Shown: positions 9,776 through 19,936, numbered from the stretch's first letter. The stretch is 64,000 nucleotides of DNA from Bacteroidota bacterium (GCA_016713525.1 JADJOZ010000003.1:310001-374000); one strand, 5' to 3'. Notes: generated by a model from the sequence alone, not told the origin. Translations and numbers: made by a program.

Positions 9776-11319
9776 ATGAATAAATTAATTTTAATTGTAG
9801 CAATGTTTGTATGCATGCCTGGATTAACTTCAGGTCAAAGAAATGCTCATTGGATTCTTGGTTATAATACATCAGGTTTTCCGAACGGATTTAATGATTT
9901 GTTTGAGATTAATTTCTCAACACCAATACCAAATATGGTACTTTTAGATACCGTTGCATTTGCCTCACTTAATACCAATACTTCTATCAGTGACATTTCA
10001 GGAAATCTATTATTTTATACGAATGGGATAACTATAAAAAATGCCTTCAACGGAACCATGTTGAATGGTGATACATTGAATCCCAATTGCAATGATTACT
10101 ATTTTGTAAATGGTGCATACGGTGTTAACGCAATTCAAGCTGCTCTGCCTTTAAATGCCCCTGGCAATCCCAACAGGTATTATCTCATCCATCAGGGATA
10201 TTACAGCGACGATTTTAGTGCTTTCCCCTACCCTTATTATTATTGCGATACCCTGTATTATTCCATCATTGATATGACATTAGACAGTGGGCGAGGAGCG
10301 GTAATTTCCAAAAATCAACACTTGTGGGTAGGCAGTTTGCCCTTAAGGCAATTAGCAAGCATTGGTTCTTTAACTGCCTGCAAACATGCCAACGGCAGGG
10401 ATTGGTGGGTGATTTCGCACCGGGATTCCTCCTCGGAATTTATGACCTTTCTTATATCCCCTCAAGGTATAACTGGTCCTTTTTATCAAAATATAGGACC
10501 TCTATGCTTAGAATTCAAAGGACAGTCTGTTTTTTCTCCTGATGGTTCAAAGTATGCATTTTTCCAATTTGGAGGAAGTCGAATTCATTTGTTTGACTTT
10601 GACCGATGTTCGGGCTATTTAGTAATTACATCAATATAACAAATATTAATGCGATTCATTATGGCTCTATCGGTGCCGCCTTTTCACCGAATTCCAGATA
10701 TTTGTATACTAGTTCGTATAGCAAAATTGTACAATGGGATACCTATGCAACTAATATTGCAAATTCAAAAGTAATAGTTGCCGAACCTGACACTATACCA
10801 TGTCCAAATTATAATGTTTACTTTTATTTAATGCAATTGGCTCCCAATGGAAAAATATATGTCAGTACCCCATCCAGTAGCCATTGTTTAACGGTGATCA
10901 ATTATCCGGATTCTCCGGGATTGAGTTGTGATGCGGTTCCTCGTGGGCTGGCCTTGCCTAGATCTAATGGATTTTCCGTTCCAAATCATCCAAACTATGA
11001 ATTGGGTTCAATTTCCGGTTCGGTTTGTGATTCTTTGACGACATTAACTGAAAATTCGTATCTTGATCGATATACTATAAAAATCGTACCCAATCCGGGG
11101 AATGGCAATTTTCGATTGTCTTTTCCTGTTTTTGGCAATGAACCATCTCTGCTACAATTGACAGATGTTTTCGGAAAAATTATTTATCAAACGCATTTAA
11201 CAGCATGGACTTCTGTTTATGAATTAGAATTGAAAGGAATAGTTAGCTCTGGTTTGTATATGTGCCGGATCACCTCTGAAAATAAAGTAGCGATAGGGAA
11301 ATTGATAATTGAAGAATAA
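9776..11319 (+). CDS. Secreted beta-propeller-like protein with T9SS sorting domain, paralogue (frameshifted)
   Basis: The restored product is about 514 residues: signal peptide MNKLILIVAMFVCMPGLTSG-Q, then the same propeller plan as the preceding gene (RNAHWILGYN, ISDISGNLLFYTNG, FSPDGSKYAFFQFGG, LAPNGKIYVSTPSS) and a type A sorting domain (IKIVPNPGNGNFRL, LTDVFGKIIYQT, SSGLYMCRITSENK, VAIGKLIIEE). The two genes share the landmarks YYxIIDMxLxxGxGAVxxKN, KHxNGRDWWVI and FDRCxG, so they are clearly paralogues from tandem duplication. The frame is lost at the TTT run 10618-10620, where one added T gives CSGYFSNYINIT. Downstream to 11554 I see no gene, only a short TTAGGT-ATA-ACCTAA palindrome at 11372-11386. 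Confidence 0.75.
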
Positions 11320-11554
11320 GAAATGTGATTCCTTTACACGTTATTTATTTTGTGGCGTCCTATCCGGAAACTTAGGTATAACCTAATTTTAGAACATAAA
11401 AGTAAGTCAACAGTAGCCAATATGCTCAATAAAAAAAGGCTGCAGAAGCCGTAATGGTTCCCAGTTCGCAGACACTAAAATTGATGGATTTCTCCATGAT
11501 TCAGCCGCTAATGGCCAAAGAAGGGCAAATTATATCAAAATTCCACCAACCCCT

Positions 11555-13417
11555 CTATTTTTTTAATCCCAATATACCATCAATCGTTTGAATAGATACT
11601 GCATGGTAGCCGGGTCGTGCTTTCTGATAGATTTGGCGTCCCATTTCTAAACCTTTTTGAGTTTTGGCAAGTTCCGAGTAAATTGGTTTCAGGAATTTCC
11701 TTCTCCCTACTGCCTTCAGGAATTTCTCCATGTTTGGGAATGCTTTCTCATATCCCGAAGCAATGGCATGCTGATACCATTCGGATTGAATTTCACTATT
11801 TCCGGAATTGGTAAATCCGAAGGCAGCATCCAGTTCTTCCATTTTTTTAAGGTCCAGACTATCATTCAAATTTCTCAGGAAATACATCCAATGGTGTGTG
11901 GTCCATCCTTTGGTATCGATTGTTTTTGCCGGCGTGCCGCTTTTATATGCGGTTGCTGCATTACCTGCTTTTTCAAGTTCTGTCGATTTTATTTCCGGAC
12001 AATTTGCAGGTAAACCAGGTGCGTAAATCCAACCCTCTGCATTTATTTGTTTGCGAAGTTTGTCGTCGCCTTTGATGAGTTCACTTTCAAGATAGGCCAA
12101 AAATGTTTTCGTATCAATGGCACCCCACGCGTGTTTTTTGAAATAACTGTTCAGGAATGCATCCCAGCGTTCGCGACCGATTGCATATTCAATAGATGTG
12201 AGGAAAAACCTTCCTTTTTCATAGGCAATATCACTCACGCCATCATCGGGATCGCGACCTGCAAGATCGAGGTACAGATGCGTATCTTTACTGGTGTCGC
12301 CCATCGATTTAATAGTCTCGCGCAGTTCACCAAGACTCAACAGTGTTAACATATCGGCATAATCTTTACCATAAATCTTTTCCATGATTCTGGTTTCAAA
12401 GTAAACCGTAAATCCTTCATTCAGCCAGAAGTCGTTCCAGGTAGCATTTGTTACCAGGTTCCCCGACCAGCTGTGAGCCAGTTCATGTGCTATAAGTGCC
12501 ACCAATGAGCGATCGCCGGCAATAATAGTTGGAGTTGCAAAAGTGATTCGTGGATTTTCCATCCCCCCAAAGGGGAAACTTGGAGGAAGTACCAATACAT
12601 CATAGCGGCCCCATGCATACGGACCGTATAAAGATTCAGCACTGGTAATCATTTCATGTAAATCGGCAAATTCCCATGCCGATTTCTCAATCATGGTGGG
12701 CTCTGCGAATACACCACAATTCGGACCCAGTGAACGGAATTGCAAATCACCTACCGCTAATGCCATCAAATACGACGGTATTGCCTGTGGCATATTGAAA
12801 CGATAAATGCCATCAGGATGAAGAGTAGTATCATTTTCTGCACTCATAAGTGCCATCAGATTTGAAGGTACTTTAATAGTAGCATCATAGGTGAATTTGA
12901 TCCCCGGACTATCCTGAAGGGGAATCCAGGTGCGGGCTAAAATAGCTTGTGACTGAGTGAATAAAAAGGGTTGAGTGCCACCATTTGTTTGAGCCGGATC
13001 GAGCCATTGTAAGGCTCCTGCGTCGGGACTGGTACTGTAAGTGATAACTATTTTCTTTGTTCCGGGCTTTATGGCAACAGTTAAGTCGCTTCCTAAATAT
13101 TCCACTGCATCGGCCATGGAATAGGAGGTAGGCTCCCCTGAATCGAGCACCACAGACGAAATATTCAATCCCTTAGAATCGAGATGTATCTGGTTAGCTC
13201 CTGTTTTATTTTTTATAGAAAGCGTTGCAGTTCCCGAAATAATTTTGGCGTTGAAATCTACATTCAGGTTCAGGCTGAGGTGTTCTACTACTGCTTCTTC
13301 CGGCCTTGCAAAGGAGTGAATATCTTTAGGTGTCATAGTTTCAGTTTTCGGAGTTTTTGGTGAAGTGCAGGATGTCCATAGAAGTGTCAGCCCGGCGATG
13401 ATAGTTACTATTTTCAA
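11555..13417 (-). CDS. M1-family zinc aminopeptidase (leukotriene-A4-hydrolase-like), lipoprotein
   Basis: This encodes 620 residues. The N-terminus MKIVTIIAGLTLLWTSC carries a lipobox (W-T-S-C), so the enzyme is probably lipid-anchored in the periplasm or at the cell surface. The M1 hallmarks are present: the exopeptidase motif GGMEN and the zinc site HELAH followed 18 residues later by the third ligand in NEGFTVYFE (about residues 290-335). The C-terminal helical domain and overall length match the LTA4H-like aminopeptidase branch, which releases N-terminal residues from peptides. It is transcribed divergently from the DUF4271 gene. Several LTA4H-like proteins also have epoxide hydrolase activity, but nothing here shows that. 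Confidence 0.93.
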   Translation of the reverse strand: MKIVTIIAGLTLLWTSCTSPKTPKTETMTPKDIHSFARPEEAVVEHLSLNLNVDFNAKIISGTATLSIKNKTGANQIHLDSKGLNISSVVLDSGEPTSYSMADAVEYLGSDLTVAIKPGTKKIVITYSTSPDAGALQWLDPAQTNGGTQPFLFTQSQAILARTWIPLQDSPGIKFTYDATIKVPSNLMALMSAENDTTLHPDGIYRFNMPQAIPSYLMALAVGDLQFRSLGPNCGVFAEPTMIEKSAWEFADLHEMITSAESLYGPYAWGRYDVLVLPPSFPFGGMENPRITFATPTIIAGDRSLVALIAHELAHSWSGNLVTNATWNDFWLNEGFTVYFETRIMEKIYGKDYADMLTLLSLGELRETIKSMGDTSKDTHLYLDLAGRDPDDGVSDIAYEKGRFFLTSIEYAIGRERWDAFLNSYFKKHAWGAIDTKTFLAYLESELIKGDDKLRKQINAEGWIYAPGLPANCPEIKSTELEKAGNAATAYKSGTPAKTIDTKGWTTHHWMYFLRNLNDSLDLKKMEELDAAFGFTNSGNSEIQSEWYQHAIASGYEKAFPNMEKFLKAVGRRKFLKPIYSELAKTQKGLEMGRQIYQKARPGYHAVSIQTIDGILGLKK

Positions 13418-13553
13418 GGATATGGGTTTTGTACGGCGAATATAAAACTTTCTGCTGTACGACCGGTGTTCCTTCGGGAAATGAACCGAAGAAATGAACG
13501 TAGCATCGTGAATAAGAGTTTAATAAAGCTTCCAAATGCAATTAATGCTATTG

Positions 13554-13561
13554 TATCTTTG
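13554..13561 (+). promoter_or_regulatory. Bacteroidota -7 promoter box (TATCTTTG)
   Basis: This is an exact match to the TAnnTTTG consensus. It ends only 6 bp before the ATG at 13568, which predicts a leaderless or nearly leaderless transcript. I find no clear TTTG -33 element at the usual spacing. Confidence 0.5.
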
Positions 13562-13567
13562 TAGCAT

Positions 13568-14443
13568 ATGCCGCAAGTCGATTCTTTATTTTCTATAACT
13601 CCGGTTGTCACTCCCGATACAGTGAGGACAGCAGCCGGCAGTACCCAGGTATTGAATCAACCCGATTTATTCCGGTTTTCAGATTCCGACAGCACCTCCG
13701 CTTTGGCGCGGGAAACCGGTTATTACCGGGAAAATAAAAGTCTGTTTACCGGCCATGTCCTTCAACCGGTTAATGCTGCACCCATTACGTTCTACCGTCG
13801 TACACCCGATTGGTTTACACTGGGGCTGGTAGTAGTTGTAATTGCATTCACATGGATAAGGGTTTTTTACTCTAAAATTTTTAAGCAACTGGTAGGAGCC
13901 TTTTTCAGTAATTCTATTTCAAATCAAATTGTGAGGGATGAAAATATTCTGGTGCAAAGAGCCTCCATTCTGATGTCTTTTATTTTTTATCTCACGGCAT
14001 CCTTATTTATTTATCAGATCATCGATTTCTTTAAATGGTCCAATCCGCTGATATCAGATGGGCTACTCAGATTTATACTTATTTGCCTGGCAGTTGCATT
14101 TACATATTCCTTTAAAATGGTACTGCTGAAAGGTTTAGGTGAGGTGTTTGGCATCGATAAACCGGTCGCAACATACATCTTCAACATCTTTCTAATCAAT
14201 AACATTTTAGGAATAGCACTCATTCCAATTGTGGTTGGAATAGCCTATGTGGCTACAGTATCGACTGCTTTAGTTGCCTGGATAGGTGTTGGTTTGGTTA
14301 TTATTGCATTCATTTACAGACTAGTGCGTGCTTTTTCGATATGGCTTACACTCAATAGGGTTTCATATTTCTATTTAATTTTATACTTTTGCACCCTTGA
14401 AATTGCCCTCCTGGTAATTCTTGTTAAGCTGGTACAGGGTTAA
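13568..14443 (+). CDS. DUF4271 domain-containing membrane protein
   Basis: This encodes 291 residues. A soluble N-terminal part of about 80 residues precedes roughly seven hydrophobic segments, including FTLGLVVVVIAFTWI, ILMSFIFYLTASLFIYQII, FILICLAVAFTYSF, ALIPIVVGIAYVATV, AWIGVGLVIIAFIYRLV and a C-terminal FYLILYFCTLEIALLVILV. The conserved YHxxxN-like region is replaced here by VSYFYLILYFCTLEI. DUF4271 proteins are specific to Bacteroidota and normally sit immediately upstream of the uroporphyrinogen-III synthase gene, exactly as here (44-bp gap). The function is unknown; the constant neighbour suggests a link to envelope biogenesis or tetrapyrrole metabolism, but that is inference. Confidence 0.85.
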   Translation: MPQVDSLFSITPVVTPDTVRTAAGSTQVLNQPDLFRFSDSDSTSALARETGYYRENKSLFTGHVLQPVNAAPITFYRRTPDWFTLGLVVVVIAFTWIRVFYSKIFKQLVGAFFSNSISNQIVRDENILVQRASILMSFIFYLTASLFIYQIIDFFKWSNPLISDGLLRFILICLAVAFTYSFKMVLLKGLGEVFGIDKPVATYIFNIFLINNILGIALIPIVVGIAYVATVSTALVAWIGVGLVIIAFIYRLVRAFSIWLTLNRVSYFYLILYFCTLEIALLVILVKLVQG

Positions 14444-14487
14444 TTTCTTTAAAAAGTTTTACCAGGGCTTAAAACAGGAACGCAAAG

Positions 14488-15231
14488 TTGAAAGTTAAGA
14501 CTATTCTGGTTACACAACCAAAACCTGAATCCGACAAGTCGCCATATCACGATCTGGCGAAGAAATACGGACTGAAAATTGACTTCAGACCGTTTATTCA
14601 TGTTGAAGGAATTCCGGCAAAGGATTTCAGAAGGGACAAAATCAACCTATCCGATTTTTCGGCTGTGATTTTAACCAGCAGGCATGCTGCCGATCACTTT
14701 TTCAGGATGTGCAATGAAATGAGAATCACTAATCTGGATACTTTTAAGTATTTCTGTATTTCTGAATCTACCGCCTTTTATTTGCAGAAATATGTCGTTT
14801 ACCGGAAGCGTAAAATATTCTATGGTAAATCAACTATCAATGACCTCATTGATGTGTTGAAGAAACACAACAAAGAGAAGTTCTTACTGCCTTGCTCCGA
14901 TATTCATAAACAAGAAATTTCCGATACTTTATCATCATTCGGAATTGAACATATTAAGGCAATACTTTATAAGACAGTTTGTTCCGACCTTTCTGATCTG
15001 GCAAATGTGAATTATGACATGCTGGTATTTTTCAGTCCTTCAGGAATTACATCGTTGTTAAAGAACTTTCCGAAGTTCAAGCAAAATGCAACCCGTATTG
15101 CTGCATTTGGGGCTACCACAACACAAGCAGTTACCGAAGCAAACCTGAAGGTAGATGTTATGGCTCCTATTCCGGAAGCACCGTCCATGACCATGGCAAT
15201 TGAGCAATATCTCAAAAAGGTTAATAAATAA
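14488..15231 (+). CDS. hemD: Uroporphyrinogen-III synthase
   Basis: This encodes 247 residues from a TTG start; the first residues (KVKTILVTQPKPE) match the family start and no ATG lies nearby. The enzyme cyclises hydroxymethylbilane to uroporphyrinogen III in tetrapyrrole biosynthesis. The family hallmarks are visible: the ILVTQP start, FSAVILTSRHAADHF in the first lobe, and LVFFSPSGITSLL with AAFGATTTQAVTEANLKVD in the second lobe. The family is divergent and has few invariant residues, so assignment rests on these blocks plus the typical Bacteroidota order DUF4271-hemD-rnpA-yidD. It is probably cotranscribed with the upstream gene. Confidence 0.85.
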   Translation: MKVKTILVTQPKPESDKSPYHDLAKKYGLKIDFRPFIHVEGIPAKDFRRDKINLSDFSAVILTSRHAADHFFRMCNEMRITNLDTFKYFCISESTAFYLQKYVVYRKRKIFYGKSTINDLIDVLKKHNKEKFLLPCSDIHKQEISDTLSSFGIEHIKAILYKTVCSDLSDLANVNYDMLVFFSPSGITSLLKNFPKFKQNATRIAAFGATTTQAVTEANLKVDVMAPIPEAPSMTMAIEQYLKKVNK

Positions 15232-15288
15232 TCTTTTTCAGCTCATCAGGTTACTGTTTTTTTATTCTCTTTGTAAGGCAATTCATTC

Positions 15289-15690
15289 ATGATCAGCCGT
15301 AAAAACCAATTTCCGAAAGCCAGCAGGGTTCATCTTCGAAATGATATCAGTTTCCTTTTTACAAATGGTAAAAGCATAAATGCATTTCCCGTAAAGGCAG
15401 TATATAAGCTCTCACCTCCTCAGGACGAACACTGGCTCCGAATTGCAGTGAGTGTTCCGAAAAGAAATTTTAAAAAGGCCGTCGACCGCAACCGAATTAA
15501 GAGGCAAATCCGGGAGATTTACAGGTTGAGCCACCACCCTTATTCCGCTCAGCTGGCTGCTTTGCAGAAAGGTGTTCAGCTTATGTTTATTTTTACAGGT
15601 AAGGAATCCCCCGATTATGCAGTACTCCAATCTAAAATAATCTTAATTTTACAACGTTTACTGGTAGCAGATGAAGTGGCTGTTAACTAA
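15289..15690 (+). CDS. rnpA: Ribonuclease P protein component
   Basis: This encodes 133 residues. RnpA binds the RNase P RNA and helps it remove 5' leaders from pre-tRNAs. The signature is clear: a basic N-terminus, the central RIAVSVPKRNFKKAVDRNRIKRQIREIYR block (RNR motif, about residues 51-79) and a C-terminal MFIFTGKESPDYAVLQSKI helix. Its 3' end overlaps the start of yidD by 20 bp. A box close to the -7 consensus (TCTCTTTG, one mismatch) lies about 20 bp upstream. No rpmH is found beside it, unlike the order in many other bacteria. Confidence 0.92.
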   Translation: MISRKNQFPKASRVHLRNDISFLFTNGKSINAFPVKAVYKLSPPQDEHWLRIAVSVPKRNFKKAVDRNRIKRQIREIYRLSHHPYSAQLAALQKGVQLMFIFTGKESPDYAVLQSKIILILQRLLVADEVAVN

Positions 15691-15891
15691 ACTCCTTACC
15701 GGGATGATTCTTTTTATAAAAAAGCGATCTCTCCCCTGTTAATGCCCTCCTGCAGGTATTATCCTACCTGCTCGGAATATGGATTGGAAGCAATTCGCAA
15801 ACATGGACCGTTCAAAGGGGGATGGCTTACGCTGAAAAGGATTCTTTCCTGTAATCCCTGGGGTGGACACGGAAATGATCCGGTTCCTTAA
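15671..15891 (+). CDS. yidD: Membrane protein insertion efficiency factor YidD (frameshifted)
   Basis: The restored product is 73 residues: MKWLLTKLLTGMILFYKKAI followed by SPLLMPSCRYYPTCSEYGLE, then GPFKGGWLTLKRILSCNPWG and ending GHGNDPVP. The invariant CRxxPTCSxY and GxxxxxxRxxxCxPxxxGGxDPVP features are all present. As written the frame breaks at a TTTTT run (15711-15715); one added T restores it. YidD is a small membrane-associated protein thought to aid YidC-dependent insertion. The start overlaps the rnpA 3' end, the usual arrangement. It is easily missed because the two half-frames are short. Confidence 0.85.
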
Positions 15892-15919
15892 TAAATTGAA
15901 ATAAATAAATTGTCATACT

Positions 15920-17602
15920 ATGAAAGTTAACTTCTTAAAAAGAACCCGCACCTGGATAATCGCTATGGTTATTACCATTGCCGGATTTTTCTCCTTTTCC
16001 TTTACCGATGATTACTTCGAGATTTCCCGCAATATGGACATTTTTGCCACCCTGTTCCGGGAGCTGAATATTTATTATGTGGATGAGGTAAAGCCCGGTG
16101 ATCTCATGAAAAAAGGTATCGATTCCATGCTGGAGTCACTCGACCCGTACACGAATTATATTCCTGAATCGGAAGTGGAAGATTACCGGTTCATGACTAC
16201 TGGTCAGTACGGAGGAATTGGTGCTCTGATAGGTCAGAAAGGCGATAATGTGGTGATCACCGACCCTTATGAAGGTTACCCCGCTCAAAAAGCAGATCTC
16301 CGCGCCGGTGATGTTATTCTTGAGATTGATGGGAAACCAATTAAAGGCAAAAAATATGATGAGATCAGTAAGATTCTGAAAGGACAACCTAAAACGCCCG
16401 TTAAACTTTTAGTAAAAAGAGAAGGGGAGCCTGCTCCGATTGAAAAAACAGTGATGCGCGATGAAATAAAAATTAACAGCGTTCCTTATTTTGGTATGCT
16501 CGATAATGAAATTGGTTACATCCGCCTGACCGGTTTCACCGATAATGCCGGTGGTGAAGTGAGGGATGCTTTAATGGAATTGAAGAGTAAAAATAATGTG
16601 AAGTCTCTGGTTCTTGATCTTCGCGGTAATCCCGGTGGATTACTCAATGAAGCAGTTAATATCACGAATATATTTGTGAATAAAGGTGTGGATGTGGTGA
16701 ATACCAAGGGTAAAGTAAAAGAGTGGGATAAGACATACAAAGCACTTAATAATCCTGTGGATGTGGATATTCCTTTGGTGGTTTTGGTCAACAGTGGATC
16801 GGCATCAGCAAGCGAAATTGTTTCAGGAAGCATTCAGGATCTCGATCGTGGAATTATTATCGGTCAGCGGACTTTTGGAAAAGGGTTGGTGCAGACTACA
16901 CGACCACTCAGCTACAATGCGCAAATGAAAGTAACAACAGCTAAATATTATATTCCCAGCGGAAGATGTATTCAGGCACTCGATTACACGCATCGCAATG
17001 AAGATGGTAGTGTGGGTAAAGTACCTGATAGTCTTGTATCAGAATTTAAAACTAAAAACGGACGGGTCGTTTATGATGGAGGAGGTGTTTCTCCTGATTT
17101 CACTACGGAAACTCAGTATCTGTCCAATATCGCTCAAAGCTTACTGGTCAAACAACTTATTTTCGATTATGCTACATTATATCGTGTAAAAAACCCTACT
17201 ATTTCTTCGGCAAGAAGTTACAGAATCTCAGAGCAGGAGTACAGTGATTTTATAACCTGGCTTGGTGATAAGGAATACGATTACACTACCAAGAGCGAAA
17301 AATCATTTGAAGAGCTTAAAGAAATTGCCACCAAAGAAAAATATTATGATGGTATGAAAGATCAGTTTGATGCTCTGAAAAAGTCTTTGATGCACGATAA
17401 GCAGGAAGATCTGCAAAAAAATAAAGAGGAGATAAAACAACTTTTGCAGGATGAAATCGCATCCAGATATTATTATCAAAAAGGTCGAATTGAAGCTTCA
17501 TTCGATTTTGATCCTGAAATTACCAAGGCTACCGAGGCATTGAAAAATAAACAGGTTTTTGATGCCATTATGAACAGAAAGCCGGAAGCTTTGAAGAAAT
17601 AA
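15920..17602 (+). CDS. S41-family C-terminal processing peptidase (PDZ-containing)
   Basis: This encodes 560 residues. A signal anchor (WIIAMVITIAGFFSFSF) is followed by an N-terminal S41 segment, a PDZ domain (about residues 95-175, with GGIGALIG and AGDVILEIDGK) and the tail-specific protease domain. Catalytic features are visible: LDLRGNPGG, NSGSASASEIVSGS with the nucleophilic serine, and QRTFGKGLVQ with the general-base lysine. A long charged C-terminal helical region (about residues 450-560) is typical of Bacteroidota CtpA/Prc homologues. These proteases trim or degrade envelope proteins from their C-termini. An intrinsic terminator follows at once. Confidence 0.92.
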   Translation: MKVNFLKRTRTWIIAMVITIAGFFSFSFTDDYFEISRNMDIFATLFRELNIYYVDEVKPGDLMKKGIDSMLESLDPYTNYIPESEVEDYRFMTTGQYGGIGALIGQKGDNVVITDPYEGYPAQKADLRAGDVILEIDGKPIKGKKYDEISKILKGQPKTPVKLLVKREGEPAPIEKTVMRDEIKINSVPYFGMLDNEIGYIRLTGFTDNAGGEVRDALMELKSKNNVKSLVLDLRGNPGGLLNEAVNITNIFVNKGVDVVNTKGKVKEWDKTYKALNNPVDVDIPLVVLVNSGSASASEIVSGSIQDLDRGIIIGQRTFGKGLVQTTRPLSYNAQMKVTTAKYYIPSGRCIQALDYTHRNEDGSVGKVPDSLVSEFKTKNGRVVYDGGGVSPDFTTETQYLSNIAQSLLVKQLIFDYATLYRVKNPTISSARSYRISEQEYSDFITWLGDKEYDYTTKSEKSFEELKEIATKEKYYDGMKDQFDALKKSLMHDKQEDLQKNKEEIKQLLQDEIASRYYYQKGRIEASFDFDPEITKATEALKNKQVFDAIMNRKPEALKK

Positions 17603-17622
17603 CCCTAAGAAAATGAGTACCG

Positions 17623-17658
17623 GGAGCAGTTGGCAACAACTGCTCCTTTAATTTTTTT
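17623..17658 (+). terminator. Intrinsic terminator after the S41 peptidase gene
   Basis: A perfect 10-bp stem, GGAGCAGTTG / CAACTGCTCC (17623-17632 and 17637-17646), has a GCAA loop and is followed by TTTAATTTTTTT. It lies 20 bp after the stop. It also covers the alternative TTG start at 17630 of the next gene, which supports the ATG at 17663. Confidence 0.9.
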
Positions 17659-17662
17659 ATCG

Positions 17663-19274
17663 ATGCAGTTGCATTCAGACAAACAAAATATTCCATTTTT
17701 TATTTATTATGCCGGGCTGCTTTTACTGACAGCCTCCCTGCCACTTTCAAAATTTGGCATGAGCCTTTCGCAATTCTTTATTTTTGGAGGGTGGCTTTTA
17801 AGTGGCGATTTTAAGGGGAAGCTTGAGCGTTTTAAAAAAGCTCCTCTAGCCTGGTTGCTGATGTCGGTTTTTGGCCTGCACCTTCTCGGTTTAATTCATA
17901 CCACCGATTTTGATTATGCTTATAAAGATCTCCGAATTAAATTGCCATTGCTGTTATTGCCTTTTGTGTTGTCTACCGGCCCGCGACTTAATAACAAACA
18001 GTTTGAAGGAATTTTAGCAGCACTTATTGGCGGTGCGCTTGTTTCCAGTATCATCAGCATTGCGGTGTTGAAAGGGATTATAAACCGGCCGGTAAATGAT
18101 ATCCGTGATATCTCTATTTTTATTTCACATATCCGCTTATCGTTATTATGTTGCTTGTCGGTTTTTGCAACGGGATATCTCTTTTATCGCTACCGCATCC
18201 ATCATTTCAAAGTGACATTTGCAGCAGCAGCAGTACTTGTAGTTTGGTTTATTTGGTTTATTTTTATTCTGGAATCCTTAACGGGACTTGCTGTTTTAAT
18301 TTGTTGGGCTGTTTTGATTCCTGTTTGGATGTTGTTTCGATCCGGCAACTGGTTGCTTCGCACAGGCATTATATCTTCAGCGATTCTCATACCTTTCAGT
18401 GTTTACTGGTATGTTAATGATGTCAATAAAAAGATGCATCTTCATGAATCGGTTGACGTGAGCCGGCTTGAGAAAACAACGCCTTCCGGTCGCCCCTATG
18501 AACATGATTTAAATGCACAGCAATATGAAAATGGTTATTTGGTATATATCAACATTTGTCAGGATGAATTGCGTCAGGAATGGAATAAACGGAGTGACCA
18601 TGATTATGATGGTGCTGATAACCGGGGCAGGAATTAAAGTATACACTGATTCGTTTTCTGGCTTCAAAAGGTCAGAAAAAGACTCTGCTGCTGTAGGTTT
18701 ATTGAACGATTCCGAGATTAAATCGATTGAAAAAGGAATTGCCAATGTCGATTATCAAACCATTGGAAGTTTACGATCCCGCGTTCATCAGGTGCTGTGG
18801 GAAATTCACAATTTACAATTAGGTGGAGATCCAAGTGGTCACTCGGCAGCACAACGTTTTGAATTCTGGAAAGCCGCAATAGGTATTATCAAAGATCATG
18901 GGTGGACAGGTGTAGGTACCGGTGATTTACCGGAGGCCTTCAGGAATCAATATCAAAAAATGGATTCACCCTTAAGTGAAAAATGGCGATTGCGTTCTCA
19001 TAATCAATATCTGAGTTTTGCCGTTGCTTTTGGCATTCCAGGTTTATTGTGGTTTTTGGCAACATTATTGATGCCGTTAATATCAAAAATAAGAAGCCGA
19101 AACTTTTTATATGCTTCATTTGCAATAGCAGCAATGGTATCAATGATTACTGAAGACACCCTGGAAACACAGGCCGGAGTTACCTTCTTTGCATTATTTA
19201 ACTCCCTTTTTCTGTTCGTTAACCCACAAAATAGTGCCGGTGACGGAAAAAAAGGTCCTGAGGACCAGCACTGA
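17663..19274 (+). CDS. O-antigen ligase-like polytopic membrane protein (Wzy/WaaL type), twice frameshifted
   Basis: The restored product is about 537 residues with many membrane segments: FFIYYAGLLLLTASL, FFIFGGWLL, LAWLLMSVFGLHLLG, LLLLPFVL, ALIGGALVSSIISIAVL, a Wzy_C-like core, and C-terminal GIPGLLWFLATLLMPL and FAIAAMVSMI. The large loop carries RFEFWKAAIGIIKDHGWTGVGTGD and LRSHNQYLS, the conserved HNxYL-type block of O-antigen ligases and polymerases. Two homopolymers break the frame: GGGG at 18624-18627 and AAAAA at 18676-18680. Adding one base to each restores NRGQELKYTLIRFLASKGQK-KDSAAVGLL. The pattern favours consensus error. It probably ligates or polymerises a surface glycan; the substrate is unknown. 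Confidence 0.8.
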
Positions 19275-19330
19275 GGGGTATTTTGACACGTGCGAAGTTG
19301 ATTGGTATAAAATTACCCGTCGTTTCGCCT

Positions 19331-19338
19331 TAATTTTG
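19331..19338 (+). promoter_or_regulatory. Bacteroidota -7 promoter box (TAATTTTG)
   Basis: This is an exact TAnnTTTG match 15 bp upstream of the ATG at 19354. TTG occurs further upstream near 19302, but the spacing is longer than usual for a -33 element. Confidence 0.4.
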
Positions 19339-19353
19339 TAGTACTTAATATTG

Positions 19354-19860
19354 ATGACAACATTCGATTCCAGGTTCACTGAGGCCGACCAACTGTATGC
19401 CAATGCCATTGCCATTTTACAAAATGGGGATGTGGCAAAAGCTGCCGGTTTATTTGCCGCCATCACAGCCCGTTTTCCAGATTATGGAAAGGCCTGGAAT
19501 GAATTTGGGAATATTCTGTTTAATCACTTGAACAGCCCCGAAGAAGCTGCTGATTGTTTTCAAAAAGCGATGGAAGCGGAACCCGGTCTGGCATCTGCCT
19601 ATTTAGGTTATGCCGAAGTACTTTTTGTTTTGGAACGATATGCCGAAGCAAATGCCATCGTTAATCAGGCTATGGAAGTAAAAGGTGTCAGGAAAGATCT
19701 CGCATGGATGAGGTCGGCGCTGATTATGGAAAGCCAGTCGAGGTTTGATGAAGCAATTGAAACTTATAAAAAGGCAATTTTAGCTTCTTTTTCTGAAGAA
19801 GATATATCACGATGTGAAAAGGGCATCAGCAGATGTAATATCAAGAAAAAATATCAGTAA
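19354..19860 (+). CDS. Tetratricopeptide repeat protein
   Basis: This encodes about 168 residues, with the start taken at the ATG at 19354 (a TTG precedes it by one codon). There is no signal peptide or membrane segment, so it is probably cytoplasmic. Four TPR-like helix pairs are visible: YANAIAILQNGDVAKAAGLF, AWNEFGNILFNHLNSPEEAA, AYLGYAEVLFVLERYAEANA and AWMRSALIMESQSRFDEAIE. Such proteins mediate protein-protein contacts. The partner is not evident from the neighbours, and no specific function can be given. Confidence 0.8.
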   Translation: MTTFDSRFTEADQLYANAIAILQNGDVAKAAGLFAAITARFPDYGKAWNEFGNILFNHLNSPEEAADCFQKAMEAEPGLASAYLGYAEVLFVLERYAEANAIVNQAMEVKGVRKDLAWMRSALIMESQSRFDEAIETYKKAILASFSEEDISRCEKGISRCNIKKKYQ

Positions 19861-19936
19861 TTAAACTGACAGGTTTTTCAGATTCGTTATTCAACTGAAA
19901 CTAATTTCAGTTTTCCTAAAATCCTAACAGAAGATT

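Noticed and set aside
17630..17662. TTG start for the O-antigen ligase-like gene
   Set aside because: It lies inside the terminator stem; ATG 17663 is more likely.
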